A DNA stretch of 20,271 nt from Pseudomonadota bacterium (GCA_023442755.1 JAEZXS010000195.1:1-20271), one strand, 5' to 3'; shown: positions 1 through 7,426, counted from the stretch's first letter. The notes: generated by a model not told the origin, from the letters alone. Numbers and translations are program-made.

Positions 1-652
1 GGTAATGACAGTCATTGGTTGCGACCAGGGGCAGGGAGAGTTCCCGGGCAAGGCTTATAAGAGCATCGTTGGCGATAGTTTGTTCCGGAATGCCGTTGGA
101 CTGGATTTCCAGGTAGTAGTTGTCGGGTCCGAAGATTTCCGCGAATTCCAGGGCCGTTCTGCGCGCCTCATCCTGCTTGTTGCGAAGCAGCAGGCTCGCG
201 ATCTCCCCGTTGAGACACCCCGAAAGCCCGATCAGCCCTTCGCTGTGCTGCCTCAGGATTTCCTTGTCGATCCGGGGTTTATAATAAAATCCTTCCATAA
301 ACCCGACGGATACGAGTTTCATCAGGTTGCGGTAGCCTGTCAGGTTCGTGGCAAGAAGCACGAGGTGGTGGTTTCTGTCGTCTTCTCCATTCCCGTCCCC
401 TTCCGTCCTGACACCGCCTCGCTCATGCCGGCTCCTCGGTGCGACATATGTCTCGCACCCGATAATAGGCTTGAGCTTCTCCTTCTTGGCCATCACATAG
501 AATTCGAGAGCGCCGAACATGTTTCCATGGTCGGTTATGGCAACCGCGGGCATATCGAAATTGTGGGCAGTCTCAAAAAGGTCCTTGAGCCTGATCGCGC
601 CGTCCAGAAGGCTGTATTGTGTGTGCACGTGCAGATGAACAAACTGACTCAT
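1..652 (-). CDS. dnaE: DNA polymerase III alpha subunit, N-terminal part (runs off the left edge)
   Basis: Catalytic subunit of the replicative DNA polymerase. Only the first 217 or so codons are present; the frame is open to base 1. The start is the ATG at 652-650, giving MSQFVHLHVHTQYSLLDGAI, the family's typical opening. The N-terminal PHP domain is clear: the HLHVHTQYS histidine cluster at residues 6-14, the AITDHGNMFG motif near residues 38-47, and IIGCETYVAP just after. The last visible residues are LVATNDCHY. The segment after ETYVAP, about residues 74-93, is rich in charged residues and glycine. A GGAG lies about 10 bases upstream of the start, a rather long spacing. The gene is divergent from the small ORF and glmS to its right. 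Confidence 0.97.
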   Translation of the reverse strand, partial: MSQFVHLHVHTQYSLLDGAIRLKDLFETAHNFDMPAVAITDHGNMFGALEFYVMAKKEKLKPIIGCETYVAPRSRHERGGVRTEGDGNGEDDRNHHLVLLATNLTGYRNLMKLVSVGFMEGFYYKPRIDKEILRQHSEGLIGLSGCLNGEIASLLLRNKQDEARRTALEFAEIFGPDNYYLEIQSNGIPEQTIANDALISLARELSLPLVATNDCHY

Positions 653-825
653 TCGGGAAATTACTCCATTGAGAGGGATGGAAAGGGAAATAGTAGCATA
701 TTCTCTCCCCTCGTTGCGCCAAAAATCGGCCTCGTCCGGATCGGCTCGAAATATCTCAAGTTTTACGGGAACATGCCGATACGAAGTATGGAAATCTACT
801 GAAATTGATACGAGAGGCCAAGGCT

Positions 826-1053
826 ATGCAGTCAAAAAATATAGTCGGCAGACTGATAGATTTGCAGGACCAGGCAAACGTACATACCTCCGAATACCAG
901 CGGCTTCAACACATGCCCGGGCACAAAACCCAGGCCACCGCGCACCTGCGAAAAGCCCTGAAGCTGCGGGCGCAAATCCAGAAACTGATCCATCAAATCG
1001 CATCCTCAAGGCCGGCCGAAACGCCGGATACGTTTGAATCCCCCAAATCCTGA
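826..1053 (+). CDS. Small hypothetical helical protein (75 aa)
   Basis: No family recognised. I chose the ATG at 826 because GAGG lies 8 bases upstream; an in-frame TTG at 805 would add seven residues. The product begins MQSKNIVGRLIDLQDQANVH. It is rich in Gln, His, Lys, Arg and Ala, has no cysteine and no membrane segment, and should be mostly helical, with a Pro/Ser-rich tail after about residue 60. It sits between the divergent dnaE and glmS, 168 bases before glmS, so it could share a transcript with glmS. A different-frame ORF covers much of the same stretch (669-1037), but it has no good ribosome site and an Arg/Pro-rich composition typical of a shadow. Whether the 75-aa gene is real is uncertain. 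Confidence 0.45.
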   Translation: MQSKNIVGRLIDLQDQANVHTSEYQRLQHMPGHKTQATAHLRKALKLRAQIQKLIHQIASSRPAETPDTFESPKS

Positions 1054-1221
1054 TATCCGCACCCGAAAAGCCCCATGTCTACAATTGCACACGGCGGGGA
1101 TAGTCTTTCCCGGGCTACGGTCGATTACCCTTTACCTTGCGCGTGATTCTGGATACCCTGCTGTCCGTACACGACCACGGAAAGAACATGCTCAATTGAC
1201 CACAGCAAAAGGAAGTATACC

Positions 1222-3057
1222 ATGTGCGGCATTGTCGGTTACATTGGGGACTGCGACGGCAAGGACATCCTTATCAACGGCTTGAAGCGGCTCGAATACC
1301 GCGGCTACGACAGTGCGGGAATTGCCATGCTCGGCCCCGATTCCAAGCTCCAGATCGTACGCTGCCAGGGCAAGCTCAACGGGCTCGAGTGTAAACTCGA
1401 GCAATGTCCCGTAAGCGGCCGCATCGGCGTTGCACATACCCGTTGGGCAACACACGGCAGGCCCTCGGAAGAGAATGCGCATCCGCACCGTTCCGGCCCC
1501 TTCGCCCTGGTCCATAACGGCATCATCGAAAACTACGCCCAGATCAAAGAAGAACTTTTGAGCCGGGGGCTCAAGTTCTCCTCTCAAACCGATACGGAAG
1601 TCATCGTAAAACTGCTCGACTACGAATACCACGAAACGGGCAGCTATCCTGCAGCCGTGCGGAACACCCTGAAAAAGCTCAAAGGCAGCTATGCGGTCGT
1701 GATCGTCAACGAAGAAGCCCCCGACACGCTCATTGCCGCCAGGAAAGAAAGCCCTCTCATCCTGGGCTTGACCGACAACGCTTATTTCGTGGCATCCGAC
1801 GTTCCGGCAATCCTTCCGTACACGCGGCAGGTAGTCTACCTCAATGACGAGGAACTCGTTTTCCTGACCCGGTCCGGCTACCGCATCGAGTCGCTGCCCA
1901 CCGGCGAACAGCTCCAGCCCAAGCCCCAGACGGTCACGTGGAATCCGCTCATGGCCGAAAAGGCCGGCTATAAGCATTTCATGCTGAAGGAAATCTACGA
2001 ACAGCCGCGTGCCGTGATCGACACCTTCCGCAGCGTCGTCGATCTGGAACACAAGAGAATCCGTTTCCCGGAACTCAACCTGGGCAGGGAAATTCTCGAC
2101 GGAATAGAAAAAGTCTGCCTGGTGGCGTGCGGAACGTCCTATCACGCAGCCATGGTCGCCAAGTATACCATCGAGAGTTTGTGCAGGATTCCCGTCGAGG
2201 TGGACCTCGCCTCCGAGTTTCGCTCCCGCGATCCCATCCTGAACGAAAAGGTCCTGCTGCTTGTCATCAGCCAGTCCGGCGAAACCGCCGATACGCGGGC
2301 GGCTCTCAAAGAAGGGCTGGATAAAGGCGCACACTGCAGAGCCATCGTAAACGTCGTTGGAAGCAGCATCGCCAGAATGGCCCAGGGCGTTATTTATACG
2401 CACGCAGGCCCCGAGATCGGAGTCGCCTCCACAAAGGCGTTTACCACCCAGCTCATCGCCCTCTACCTCCTGGCCGTCTACTGGGCGACCGAGACGGGGA
2501 AGGTTTCGAGCGAACTGGCCCAACAATTCGTCCAGGACCTCATCGAACTTCCCGGCAAAATGGAAAAGGTGCTCGCCGATACAACAAAGATCACAACATG
2601 GGCTCGCAAGTACGTACACTACAAGGACTTCCTGTATCTGGCGCGCGGTCCCCTTTATCCGATCGCCCTGGAGGGCGCCCTGAAGCTCAAGGAGATTTCC
2701 TACATCCACGCGGAAGGCTATGCCGCGGGCGAGATGAAACACGGCCCCATCGCCCTCATCGATGAAGACATGCCGGTGCTGGTGCTGTTGAAGCAGGGGC
2801 CGCTGTTCGAAAAAATGATTTCCAACATCCAGGAAGTTCGAGCCCGGGACGGCCAGGTCCTGTCCCTTATCGAAAATGAAGAATGCGAAACGGTCGGGCC
2901 CGGCGAAAACCAGTATCTCATCCCTGCCTGCTCCGACTGGCTCTCACCGGTGCTATTCCCCCTGCCGCTGCAGTTGTTTGCCTACCATGTGGCGGTGCTG
3001 CGCGGAACGGATGTCGACCAGCCCAGGAACCTGGCAAAGCGCGTCACGGTGGAATAG
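1222..3057 (+). CDS. glmS: Glutamine-fructose-6-phosphate aminotransferase (isomerizing)
   Basis: Makes glucosamine-6-phosphate from fructose-6-phosphate and glutamine in the cytoplasm, the entry step to peptidoglycan and lipopolysaccharide amino sugars. The 611-aa length is normal. The N-terminal class II glutaminase starts MCGIVGYIGD with the catalytic Cys2 exposed after Met removal, followed by RLEYRGYDSAG and AHTRWATHG. Two SIS sugar-isomerase domains follow: ACGTSYHAA near residue 303, SQSGETADT near 349, and GEMKHGPIALID near 505. The C-terminus DQPRNLAKRVTVE is the conserved family ending that forms part of the isomerase site. AAGGAAG precedes the ATG by about 6 bases. No glmS ribozyme is expected in this phylum and I see none upstream. 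The gene converges with the L,D-transpeptidase gene. Confidence 0.98.
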   Translation: MCGIVGYIGDCDGKDILINGLKRLEYRGYDSAGIAMLGPDSKLQIVRCQGKLNGLECKLEQCPVSGRIGVAHTRWATHGRPSEENAHPHRSGPFALVHNGIIENYAQIKEELLSRGLKFSSQTDTEVIVKLLDYEYHETGSYPAAVRNTLKKLKGSYAVVIVNEEAPDTLIAARKESPLILGLTDNAYFVASDVPAILPYTRQVVYLNDEELVFLTRSGYRIESLPTGEQLQPKPQTVTWNPLMAEKAGYKHFMLKEIYEQPRAVIDTFRSVVDLEHKRIRFPELNLGREILDGIEKVCLVACGTSYHAAMVAKYTIESLCRIPVEVDLASEFRSRDPILNEKVLLLVISQSGETADTRAALKEGLDKGAHCRAIVNVVGSSIARMAQGVIYTHAGPEIGVASTKAFTTQLIALYLLAVYWATETGKVSSELAQQFVQDLIELPGKMEKVLADTTKITTWARKYVHYKDFLYLARGPLYPIALEGALKLKEISYIHAEGYAAGEMKHGPIALIDEDMPVLVLLKQGPLFEKMISNIQEVRARDGQVLSLIENEECETVGPGENQYLIPACSDWLSPVLFPLPLQLFAYHVAVLRGTDVDQPRNLAKRVTVE

Positions 3058-3084
3058 AAGCAGAAGCTGTTGCGAAAAAGGTTA

Positions 3085-3150
3085 TGAGTCGAGGGCGGCT
3101 TCAGCCCGGATGTCGTTCGAGGCATCGCGGCTGGAAGCCGCTCCCGCTGG
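3085..3150. repeat. Pair of inverted REP-like palindromes downstream of glmS
   Basis: Two related GC-rich units lie head to head in the glmS-ldt intergenic gap. The left one reads GGGCGGCTTCAGCCC. The right one is the perfect hairpin GCGGCT-GGA-AGCCGC at 3127-3141. The reverse complement of the left unit (GGGCTGAAGCCGCC) resembles the right unit. This arrangement is typical of REP/BIME elements mobilised in trans by RAYT transposases. A related hairpin, GGCTGG-CTT-CCAGCC, occurs at 12897-12911. Confidence 0.5.
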
Positions 3151-3156
3151 AATATG

Positions 3157-3181
3157 AGCGCGGCCCGGCAGCCGCGCTTTT
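3157..3181. terminator. Rho-independent terminator after glmS
   Basis: An 8-bp perfect stem, AGCGCGGC / GCCGCGCT (3157-3164 with 3171-3178), has a six-base CCGGCA loop and is followed by TTTTA on the plus strand. It ends at the stop codon of the convergent L,D-transpeptidase gene, so the T-run overlaps that gene's TAA (3180-3182). Confidence 0.7.
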
Positions 3182-3839
3182 ACTTTCCATATATATAGAG
3201 CAGACTCCCGCCCTTGATCTTGTCGATAACCTCCCGCACACATTCCTTGGGTATCGCGGGACACCCCAGGCTCCGGCCAAGCCTTCCGTGGTTTACGGCA
3301 ATCGTATTTCCGCTCGCATAATGAGCCCCATGAATGATTATCCCTCTGCTCAGCGCGTTGTCGTTCACCCCCTTTTCCAGGCCGTGCAGCTCCAGGCAGA
3401 TTCCGAGCTTTCCGCTGTAGCCGTTACCGGTTTTGAAGAACCCCTTCGAACTCTGGAACGACTCGGGCAAATTGGAAAAGTGGGTCGCATAGACCCATCC
3501 GGAGTTTTTCCCGTGAGCGACCAGGTACTTGCGCACGGCGCCCGATTCCATATCGATGAGGTAAAACCGCTTGGTGGTAGACGGCTTGGTGTAGTCGATG
3601 ATCGTTATGTATCGTTTGTTTTTGAACGCAAAGCGGTGCTCTCTCAGGAAGCGCAGCGCATTCCAGTAAGCGGGGCTTTCGAAAACGCTCTTGTCTTTGA
3701 CCACCGACTGCCCCGGTGGTTGGGGAAGAGGCCTCAGTATGGTTTTCGAATCCCTGTGCAGCCATTCCGACGAAAAAGGACACAAGACGATAAATAGAAG
3801 TAAGGAGGCTGTTAAAAGCGGGTGTATCTGTTTCTCCAT
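3180..3839 (-). CDS. Murein L,D-transpeptidase catalytic-domain protein (YkuD_2 type)
   Basis: Predicted exported enzyme acting on peptidoglycan by L,D-transpeptidation or carboxypeptidation in the periplasm. The 219-aa product has an N-terminal signal or anchor segment (residues about 7-22, HPLLTASLLLFIVLCPF). The catalytic region is at the C-terminus: IIIHGAHYASG (His170-Gly171), then GRSLGCPA at 188-195, with Cys193 the expected nucleophile. This His...SxGC(P) arrangement matches the L,D-transpeptidase fold; the closest match is the shorter family sometimes labelled murein L,D-transpeptidase catalytic domain rather than LysM-linked Ldts. No substrate-binding LysM or PG_binding domain is present. 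The upstream ribosome site is weak (CCGGGAAC before ATG). The gene converges on glmS and diverges from pyrR. Confidence 0.85.
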   Translation of the reverse strand: MEKQIHPLLTASLLLFIVLCPFSSEWLHRDSKTILRPLPQPPGQSVVKDKSVFESPAYWNALRFLREHRFAFKNKRYITIIDYTKPSTTKRFYLIDMESGAVRKYLVAHGKNSGWVYATHFSNLPESFQSSKGFFKTGNGYSGKLGICLELHGLEKGVNDNALSRGIIIHGAHYASGNTIAVNHGRLGRSLGCPAIPKECVREVIDKIKGGSLLYIYGK

Positions 3840-4046
3840 GGTTCCCGGCTCTGTTCGCTGACGCTGTGTACAAACTGATTGGTTCTAATCTATACTCCAA
3901 AACAGGGGGTTTTTCCATGCTGCAGCCCGTAAAAAGCGGATATGCTCCTCCCGCCCCGGCTTCATGAAGCCCTTGCCCATGGGACCATCCATAGTTCGTA
4001 AACCGCATCGCACGGATGTCCCCGGGTGGGCGCATTGCTTTACTTA

Positions 4047-4075
4047 TTGACATATCACGAGAAAATTGGTACTCA
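4047..4075 (+). promoter_or_regulatory. Candidate sigma70 promoter for pyrR
   Basis: A perfect -35 hexamer TTGACA (4047-4052) is followed after 17 bases by TACTCA (4070-4075), a weak -10. Transcription would start near 4082, giving a leader of about 105 nt that includes the hairpin at 4129-4148. The perfect -35 and ideal spacing are what I see; the -10 matches poorly. Confidence 0.4.
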
Positions 4076-4128
4076 ATGGGCTCTGGTAGCGGGCTTGTAC
4101 GGCTCGGCCGGCCACGGAAACAACAGTG

Positions 4129-4159
4129 AGGGTGCCGGAAGGCGCCCTTTCGTATTTTT
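4129..4159 (+). terminator. Terminator-like hairpin in the pyrR leader (candidate attenuator)
   Basis: An 8-bp stem, AGGGTGCC / GGCGCCCT with one G-U pair, has a GGAA tetraloop and is followed by TTCGTATTTTT. It lies 29 bases upstream of the pyrR start. No plus-strand gene lies between the divergent ldt and pyrR, so the hairpin cannot simply terminate an upstream gene. The 5' arm contains AGTGAGGGT, which resembles part of the Bacillus PyrR-binding core (NGNGAGGYU), but the rest of that motif is not matched. Confidence 0.45.
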
Positions 4160-4187
4160 CCTCTCGTACTCTGGGTAAGGCAGCGAT

Positions 4188-4736
4188 ATGGGACAGGAAA
4201 GCGGACGTGTTGTATGGGATGCCGAAGAGATTCGGACCGCGATTGACCGGCTTGCAAACGAGATCATTGCAGCGACGCAGGACCCTCAAAAACTGGCCCT
4301 CGTCGGGATTCACACCGGCGGTGTGTTCCTGGCCCGAAGACTTGAATCCGTTATATCCTCTAAACTCAATGCACCCGTTCCGGTCGGAATGCTTGATATC
4401 ACCCTGTATCGTGATGACTGGACACGCCTCGCCACTCAGCCCATCCTGAGGGGAACGAACCTCCCCTTTCGCCTCGACGACCGCGAAGTCGTTCTCGTGG
4501 ATGACGTTCTCTATACCGGAAGGACGATCCGGGCCGCACTGGACGCCCTCATCGACTACGGCCGCCCGAAGCGCGTTCAGGTAGCGGTCCTCGTCGACAG
4601 GGATCATCGCGAACTTCCCATCTGCGGCCAGTTTATCGGAATCCGGCTCGACACCCTCGCCGAGGAACAGGTGAACGTTCTGCTCAGCGAAAAGGACGGG
4701 GCGGACCGGGTCATGATCGAAACCCCGGGGAAGTAG
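4188..4736 (+). CDS. pyrR: Bifunctional pyrimidine regulator / uracil phosphoribosyltransferase PyrR
   Basis: PyrR binds pyr mRNA in response to UMP/UTP to attenuate pyrimidine biosynthesis genes, and has uracil phosphoribosyltransferase activity. The 182-aa length is typical. The PRPP-binding loop VVLVDDVLYTGRT (residues 101-113) is the type I phosphoribosyltransferase signature. LALVGIHTGGVFLARRL (37-52) and DITLYRDD (70-77) are PyrR hallmarks, as is LVDRDHRELPI near 135-145. AAGG lies about 8 bases before the ATG. No other pyrimidine gene is adjacent; only a tRNA follows. The leader hairpin suggests the gene may regulate itself. Confidence 0.95.
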   Translation: MGQESGRVVWDAEEIRTAIDRLANEIIAATQDPQKLALVGIHTGGVFLARRLESVISSKLNAPVPVGMLDITLYRDDWTRLATQPILRGTNLPFRLDDREVVLVDDVLYTGRTIRAALDALIDYGRPKRVQVAVLVDRDHRELPICGQFIGIRLDTLAEEQVNVLLSEKDGADRVMIETPGK

Positions 4737-4748
4737 TCGAAGAGCATT

Positions 4749-4799
4749 CTCCCGCGGGAGCACTTTTCGTTTGAAAAGTCTCGCCGGAAATGGTAAACG
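4749..4799 (+). promoter_or_regulatory. pyrR to tRNA-Gly junction: palindromes and candidate tRNA promoter
   Basis: The palindrome CTCCCGCGGGAG (4749-4760) is followed by a short T-run, then a second hairpin, ACTTTTC-GTTT-GAAAAGT (4762-4779); together these could end pyrR transcription. Overlapping the second hairpin is TTGAAA (4771-4776), with a 17-base spacer to TAAACG (4794-4799). This is a plausible promoter for the tRNA, whose mature 5' end is 13 bases downstream. Confidence 0.4.
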
Positions 4800-4811
4800 T
4801 CTTCTGTTCGA

Positions 4812-4888
4812 GCGGGAGTAGCTCAGTTGGCTAGAGCATCAGCCTTCCAAGCTGAGGGTCGCGGGTTCGAAGCCCGTCTCCCGCTCCA
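4812..4888 (+). tRNA. tRNA-Gly (anticodon TCC), CCA encoded
   Basis: The full cloverleaf can be drawn. The acceptor stem GCGGGAG (4812-4818) pairs with CTCCCGC (4878-4884). The D arm is GCTC...GAGC. The anticodon stem TCAGC/GCTGA encloses the loop CTTCCAA, with anticodon TCC at 4846-4848. The T arm is GCGGG-TTCGAAG-CCCGT. The discriminator T (4885) is followed by an encoded CCA. It reads GGA and GGG glycine codons. It stands alone, and no terminator with a T-run is evident after it. Confidence 0.97.
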
Positions 4889-5162
4889 ACCAACCTTCCT
4901 GCCTACCGATTCAGTAACCCCTGTTCCCATTTGCTCCAGACCATTCTCTCTTTGGCTGCTTTGATTATTGTATCCCCGTCCTGAACTCTGCCCTAGCGTC
5001 ATTTCCTTGCCACGATCGCCAAAACGTGGCATCTTGCCAGCCTGCATGAACGTTATTCACCCAAAACAATACTGTTTGACGGGCCGGACAGAAAGCCGTC
5101 CTCCAGCGTTGGGACCCGACATTGTCGCACGCGCCCGGATGTGAAAGTGACAGGATCGTTCA

Positions 5163-5456
5163 ATGAAATTTGAAATGAGACTCTTTACATTGTTGTGCCT
5201 CGCCCTGTGCTTTGCCGTGTTTTGCGGATGTATGGACGGAAAACTGGCCTTTCCCAATCTGGATTTCAGCGCCAACTGGGTTTCCAAGGACGGCAGCAAG
5301 ACCCAGAGCCAGTTGGAAGAAGACATGCAGGCATGCTCGCATGATGCACGGGGCATGAGCACCCCGGCTTTTCCCGGAGAAATGGGCCGCAGCGGCGCAG
5401 ATATGAAGGTTTTCGACACCTGCATGCAGGCAAAGGGCTGGGTAAAACAAAAGTAG
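5163..5456 (+). CDS. Small predicted lipoprotein (97 aa)
   Basis: No named family recognised. The N-terminus MKFEMRLFTLLCLALCFAVF is a good signal peptide, ending in FCGC with Cys23 as the likely lipidated residue, though the lipobox is loose (Phe at -3). The mature part is about 75 residues and has two further cysteines, in DMQACSHDA and VFDTCMQAKGWVKQK. The C-terminal CMxAKGW pattern is common in small envelope lipoproteins of unknown function and suggests one intramolecular disulfide. AGGA lies 8 bases before the ATG; an internal ATG at 5175 would also leave a working signal peptide. The next gene follows 98 bases downstream on the same strand and could be cotranscribed. Confidence 0.8.
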   Translation: MKFEMRLFTLLCLALCFAVFCGCMDGKLAFPNLDFSANWVSKDGSKTQSQLEEDMQACSHDARGMSTPAFPGEMGRSGADMKVFDTCMQAKGWVKQK

Positions 5457-5554
5457 TTCACGTTTGTGCAATCGTGTGCGCGGGCGCTCCGCCGACTTAG
5501 TGCCACGAGCAGGTCGTAATCAGGCAGCCCCCCCGAATGCGGGATGGGAGCCCA

Positions 5555-6136
5555 ATGATCCCCGGCCAGATCGAACTTATTCCGGAACGTCTCAGAATAA
5601 CCGAGTCGCTGGGTCGACAGCCGGAGATTTGGAGCGTTTTCTTCCTTCTCTCCGCGCTCCTGATCGTATCCGGCGAAGAATATCTCCCGCCGTGGATTCC
5701 CGGAGCTTTGACCGCATGCGGGCTGGCCCTTGCCGGTTACAGCGTCTGGCGGCGCAGAAACCGCACAGTACTCGTCAATGCGGGAGAATCGGTCGCCGTC
5801 TATCGGAAAGGACAGCTCGACCTGACATTGACCCGCAATGATATCGTACTCAAAAAACCCCCACTGATCGTGGCATTGCATTTCGGGATCGGCCTTGGAC
5901 TGAGCGGGGTCATCTTCACGGCCGTAGCGATCGCGTGCATGGCGGATCACGGAGGCGTATCCGCCGATTCGCTCCTGATCCTCACAGCCGGACTTGCCCT
6001 CCTGGCCTCGTTCGGCTCCGCAGCCTTCGTGTGGTTTTGTTTCGCCCATCTGGCAATACCGCTCAGGAACAGCCGGCTTATGGCGGAGGAGACGCTCCTC
6101 ATCACACGGAGCCAACTGCAGGACCTGTTGGCCTGA
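5555..6136 (+). CDS. Four-helix membrane protein of unknown function, possible PH-like segment
   Basis: Predicted inner-membrane protein of 193 aa. Hydrophobic segments fall at about residues 28-44, 48-66, 107-131 and 139-165, in two hairpin pairs. The cytoplasmic stretch between the pairs (about 68-105: WRRRNRTVLVNAGESVAVYR, then a beta-rich run to LTRNDIVLKK) resembles small bacterial PH/YcxB-like domains, but I cannot assign it firmly. I chose the ATG at 5555, with GGGAG 4 bases upstream, over the ATG at 5537, which has no ribosome site. It may form a transcription unit with the preceding lipoprotein gene. It converges with the ADP-ribosylglycohydrolase-family gene. Confidence 0.7.
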   Translation: MIPGQIELIPERLRITESLGRQPEIWSVFFLLSALLIVSGEEYLPPWIPGALTACGLALAGYSVWRRRNRTVLVNAGESVAVYRKGQLDLTLTRNDIVLKKPPLIVALHFGIGLGLSGVIFTAVAIACMADHGGVSADSLLILTAGLALLASFGSAAFVWFCFAHLAIPLRNSRLMAEETLLITRSQLQDLLA

Positions 6137-6197
6137 TTTCAAGAAAATCCGTCCCTTGCTGCACCTGAAAACCTTTCCCGGGAATGGATATCCTTAA

Positions 6198-6231
6198 ATA
6201 CAAGCACAGAAAGGCTTCAGACCTTTTGTAT
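6198..6231. terminator. Weak hairpin between convergent genes
   Basis: AAAGG-CTTCAGA-CCTTT (6210-6226) is extended by an outer ATACA/TGTAT pairing with a seven-base bulge on the left. It sits between two convergent stop codons. The stem is short and the T content modest, so termination is only a suggestion. Confidence 0.3.
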
Positions 6232-6235
6232 CCTT

Positions 6236-7321
6236 TCACCGAGCATTCCCCTCCTGGCAACACAAGCGGCCTGCAAGTTCGACCAGTTCGCCGCCTCCGG
6301 ACAGACCGTCGATAAACCGCCGCGGGATGCCGGACAGCCCCACCTGGGCGCCGACGAGTGCTCCGGTCAGCATGGCTCTGGACATATCCTGCCCGCCACC
6401 GTTCACGGCGTACAGGACAGCCTTTTCGAAATCGTCCTGAAACCGTGCCGCCAGGTAATAAGCGGCCGGCAGCATGCAGACGATGGAACACGGCATTCCG
6501 TAAACCAGGGAAACCTTCCAGGCAGGCTCGATCACCACACCGGGGTCCGTAGCCGCCATCCAGACGTGCGAAGGAAACAGCAGCCCGTCCGGATAAGGCA
6601 GCGCGGCGGAAGCAGCAGTGGGCTCACGAGCGTAGGCTCCCTTCTTTGCCGCCAGTACAACGTGGGTAAAGGGAAGTTCTCCACTCTCCACCATGCCGTA
6701 CAGCTTGCCTGAGAGTTCCCCATCGAACGGCTCACCCCGGATCAGGGCGCTCACGATCACGCAGTAGGCCGCACTGAGCGCCGTCACGAACGGATCGATC
6801 TGGGTCAGACGAATGTTCCGGGCAATGATGCGCGCTCCCTCGCCCGGAGCCAAAGCGTATCTGGCGGCAAGGACAACCGCCCGCTCGGCCCCTTCCGTTG
6901 TATCGGCGTAATCTCCGGTCTTCCCCCACGGCTTCCTCTCCACTACCCTTGCTCGGTACAATTCCCGGATCGACTGGTTGGTGTACCCGCCCGGTCCGGA
7001 ATATGCGGTGCCGTCCATCCGCTCAAGGAAGTTTTCATCAAGCCGCCTCGTAAAATCCTTTTCATCGTATTCGCCCCGATCCGCAACGGACCGCAGCAGC
7101 TCCGCCGTAATCAGGCCAGTCTGGGAGAGATCTCCCGCCTTGAGCCCTTCATGGTAGCGACCGGGCCGAGGATCGGCATAACCCTTGATCCACGGTCCGA
7201 AATCCTCCCGCATCCGGTCCAGATCGTAATACCAGTGCGGTCCGAGCCCGAGAGCATCTCCTATCAGCGCGCCCGTCACCGCCCCTGCCGCCCGATCTCG
7301 TAACTTGTCCCTGTCTTTCAT
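6236..7321 (-). CDS. ADP-ribosylglycohydrolase (DraG/ARH) family protein with altered metal-site motifs
   Basis: The 361-aa protein has the all-helical DraG/ARH fold signature: AAGAVTGALIGDALGLGPHW (residues 11-30), the family's GxxxGDAxG opening, and NGGGQDMSRAMLTGALVGAQVG near the end (307-328), the counterpart of GGDTDTxxxxxGAxxGA. Canonical enzymes hydrolyse ADP-ribose from proteins using two Mg2+ held by a T/S-D-D-T motif and a D-T-D-T motif. Here the first region reads GDLSQTG (63-69) and the second GGGQDMS, so several metal-binding aspartates are absent and only one Asp of the second motif is kept. It could be a divergent hydrolase with another substrate or a non-catalytic binder. GAGG is 6 bases before the ATG. 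It is divergent from the CoA-transferase gene; no nitrogenase gene is nearby. Confidence 0.85.
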   Translation of the reverse strand: MKDRDKLRDRAAGAVTGALIGDALGLGPHWYYDLDRMREDFGPWIKGYADPRPGRYHEGLKAGDLSQTGLITAELLRSVADRGEYDEKDFTRRLDENFLERMDGTAYSGPGGYTNQSIRELYRARVVERKPWGKTGDYADTTEGAERAVVLAARYALAPGEGARIIARNIRLTQIDPFVTALSAAYCVIVSALIRGEPFDGELSGKLYGMVESGELPFTHVVLAAKKGAYAREPTAASAALPYPDGLLFPSHVWMAATDPGVVIEPAWKVSLVYGMPCSIVCMLPAAYYLAARFQDDFEKAVLYAVNGGGQDMSRAMLTGALVGAQVGLSGIPRRFIDGLSGGGELVELAGRLCCQEGNAR

Positions 7322-7417
7322 TGGCCACCTCGCAGTTTTTCCCTGCTGTTAGGCATTGAAGCCCAATCGCGCAAGGCTGCGCCGGTTTCACAAATAGTCC
7401 CCTTTTCCCTCCCGGTA

Positions 7418-7426
7418 TGCTATAAA
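7418..7426 (+). promoter_or_regulatory. Candidate extended -10 promoter for the CoA-transferase gene
   Basis: TGC followed directly by TATAAA (7421-7426) forms an extended -10 element. No good -35 is present at the usual distance, which fits extended -10 promoters. It would leave a leader of about 125 bases containing a small CTGCC/GGCAG hairpin. Confidence 0.45.

Larger units (their letters stand above)
3840..4187. other. Intergenic region between the divergent ldt and pyrR genes
   Basis: No credible gene in these 348 bases; the open frames across it run antisense to pyrR or have poor composition. The right half holds the promoter-like site and terminator-like hairpin listed separately. The left half must hold the promoter of the L,D-transpeptidase gene, but I could not assign it. 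Confidence 0.6.

Noticed and set aside
5..802. 265-aa plus-strand open frame at the left edge
   Set aside because: It is antisense to dnaE, whose PHP-domain motifs are unmistakable on the minus strand.
1192..2742. 516-aa minus-strand open frame across glmS
   Set aside because: Shadow of glmS; the plus-strand product carries all glutaminase and SIS motifs.
3424..4257. 277-aa minus-strand open frame spanning the ldt-pyrR gap
   Set aside because: Its 3' part overlaps ldt in another frame and its 5' part overlaps pyrR; composition is Arg/Pro/Ser-rich and there is no ribosome site.
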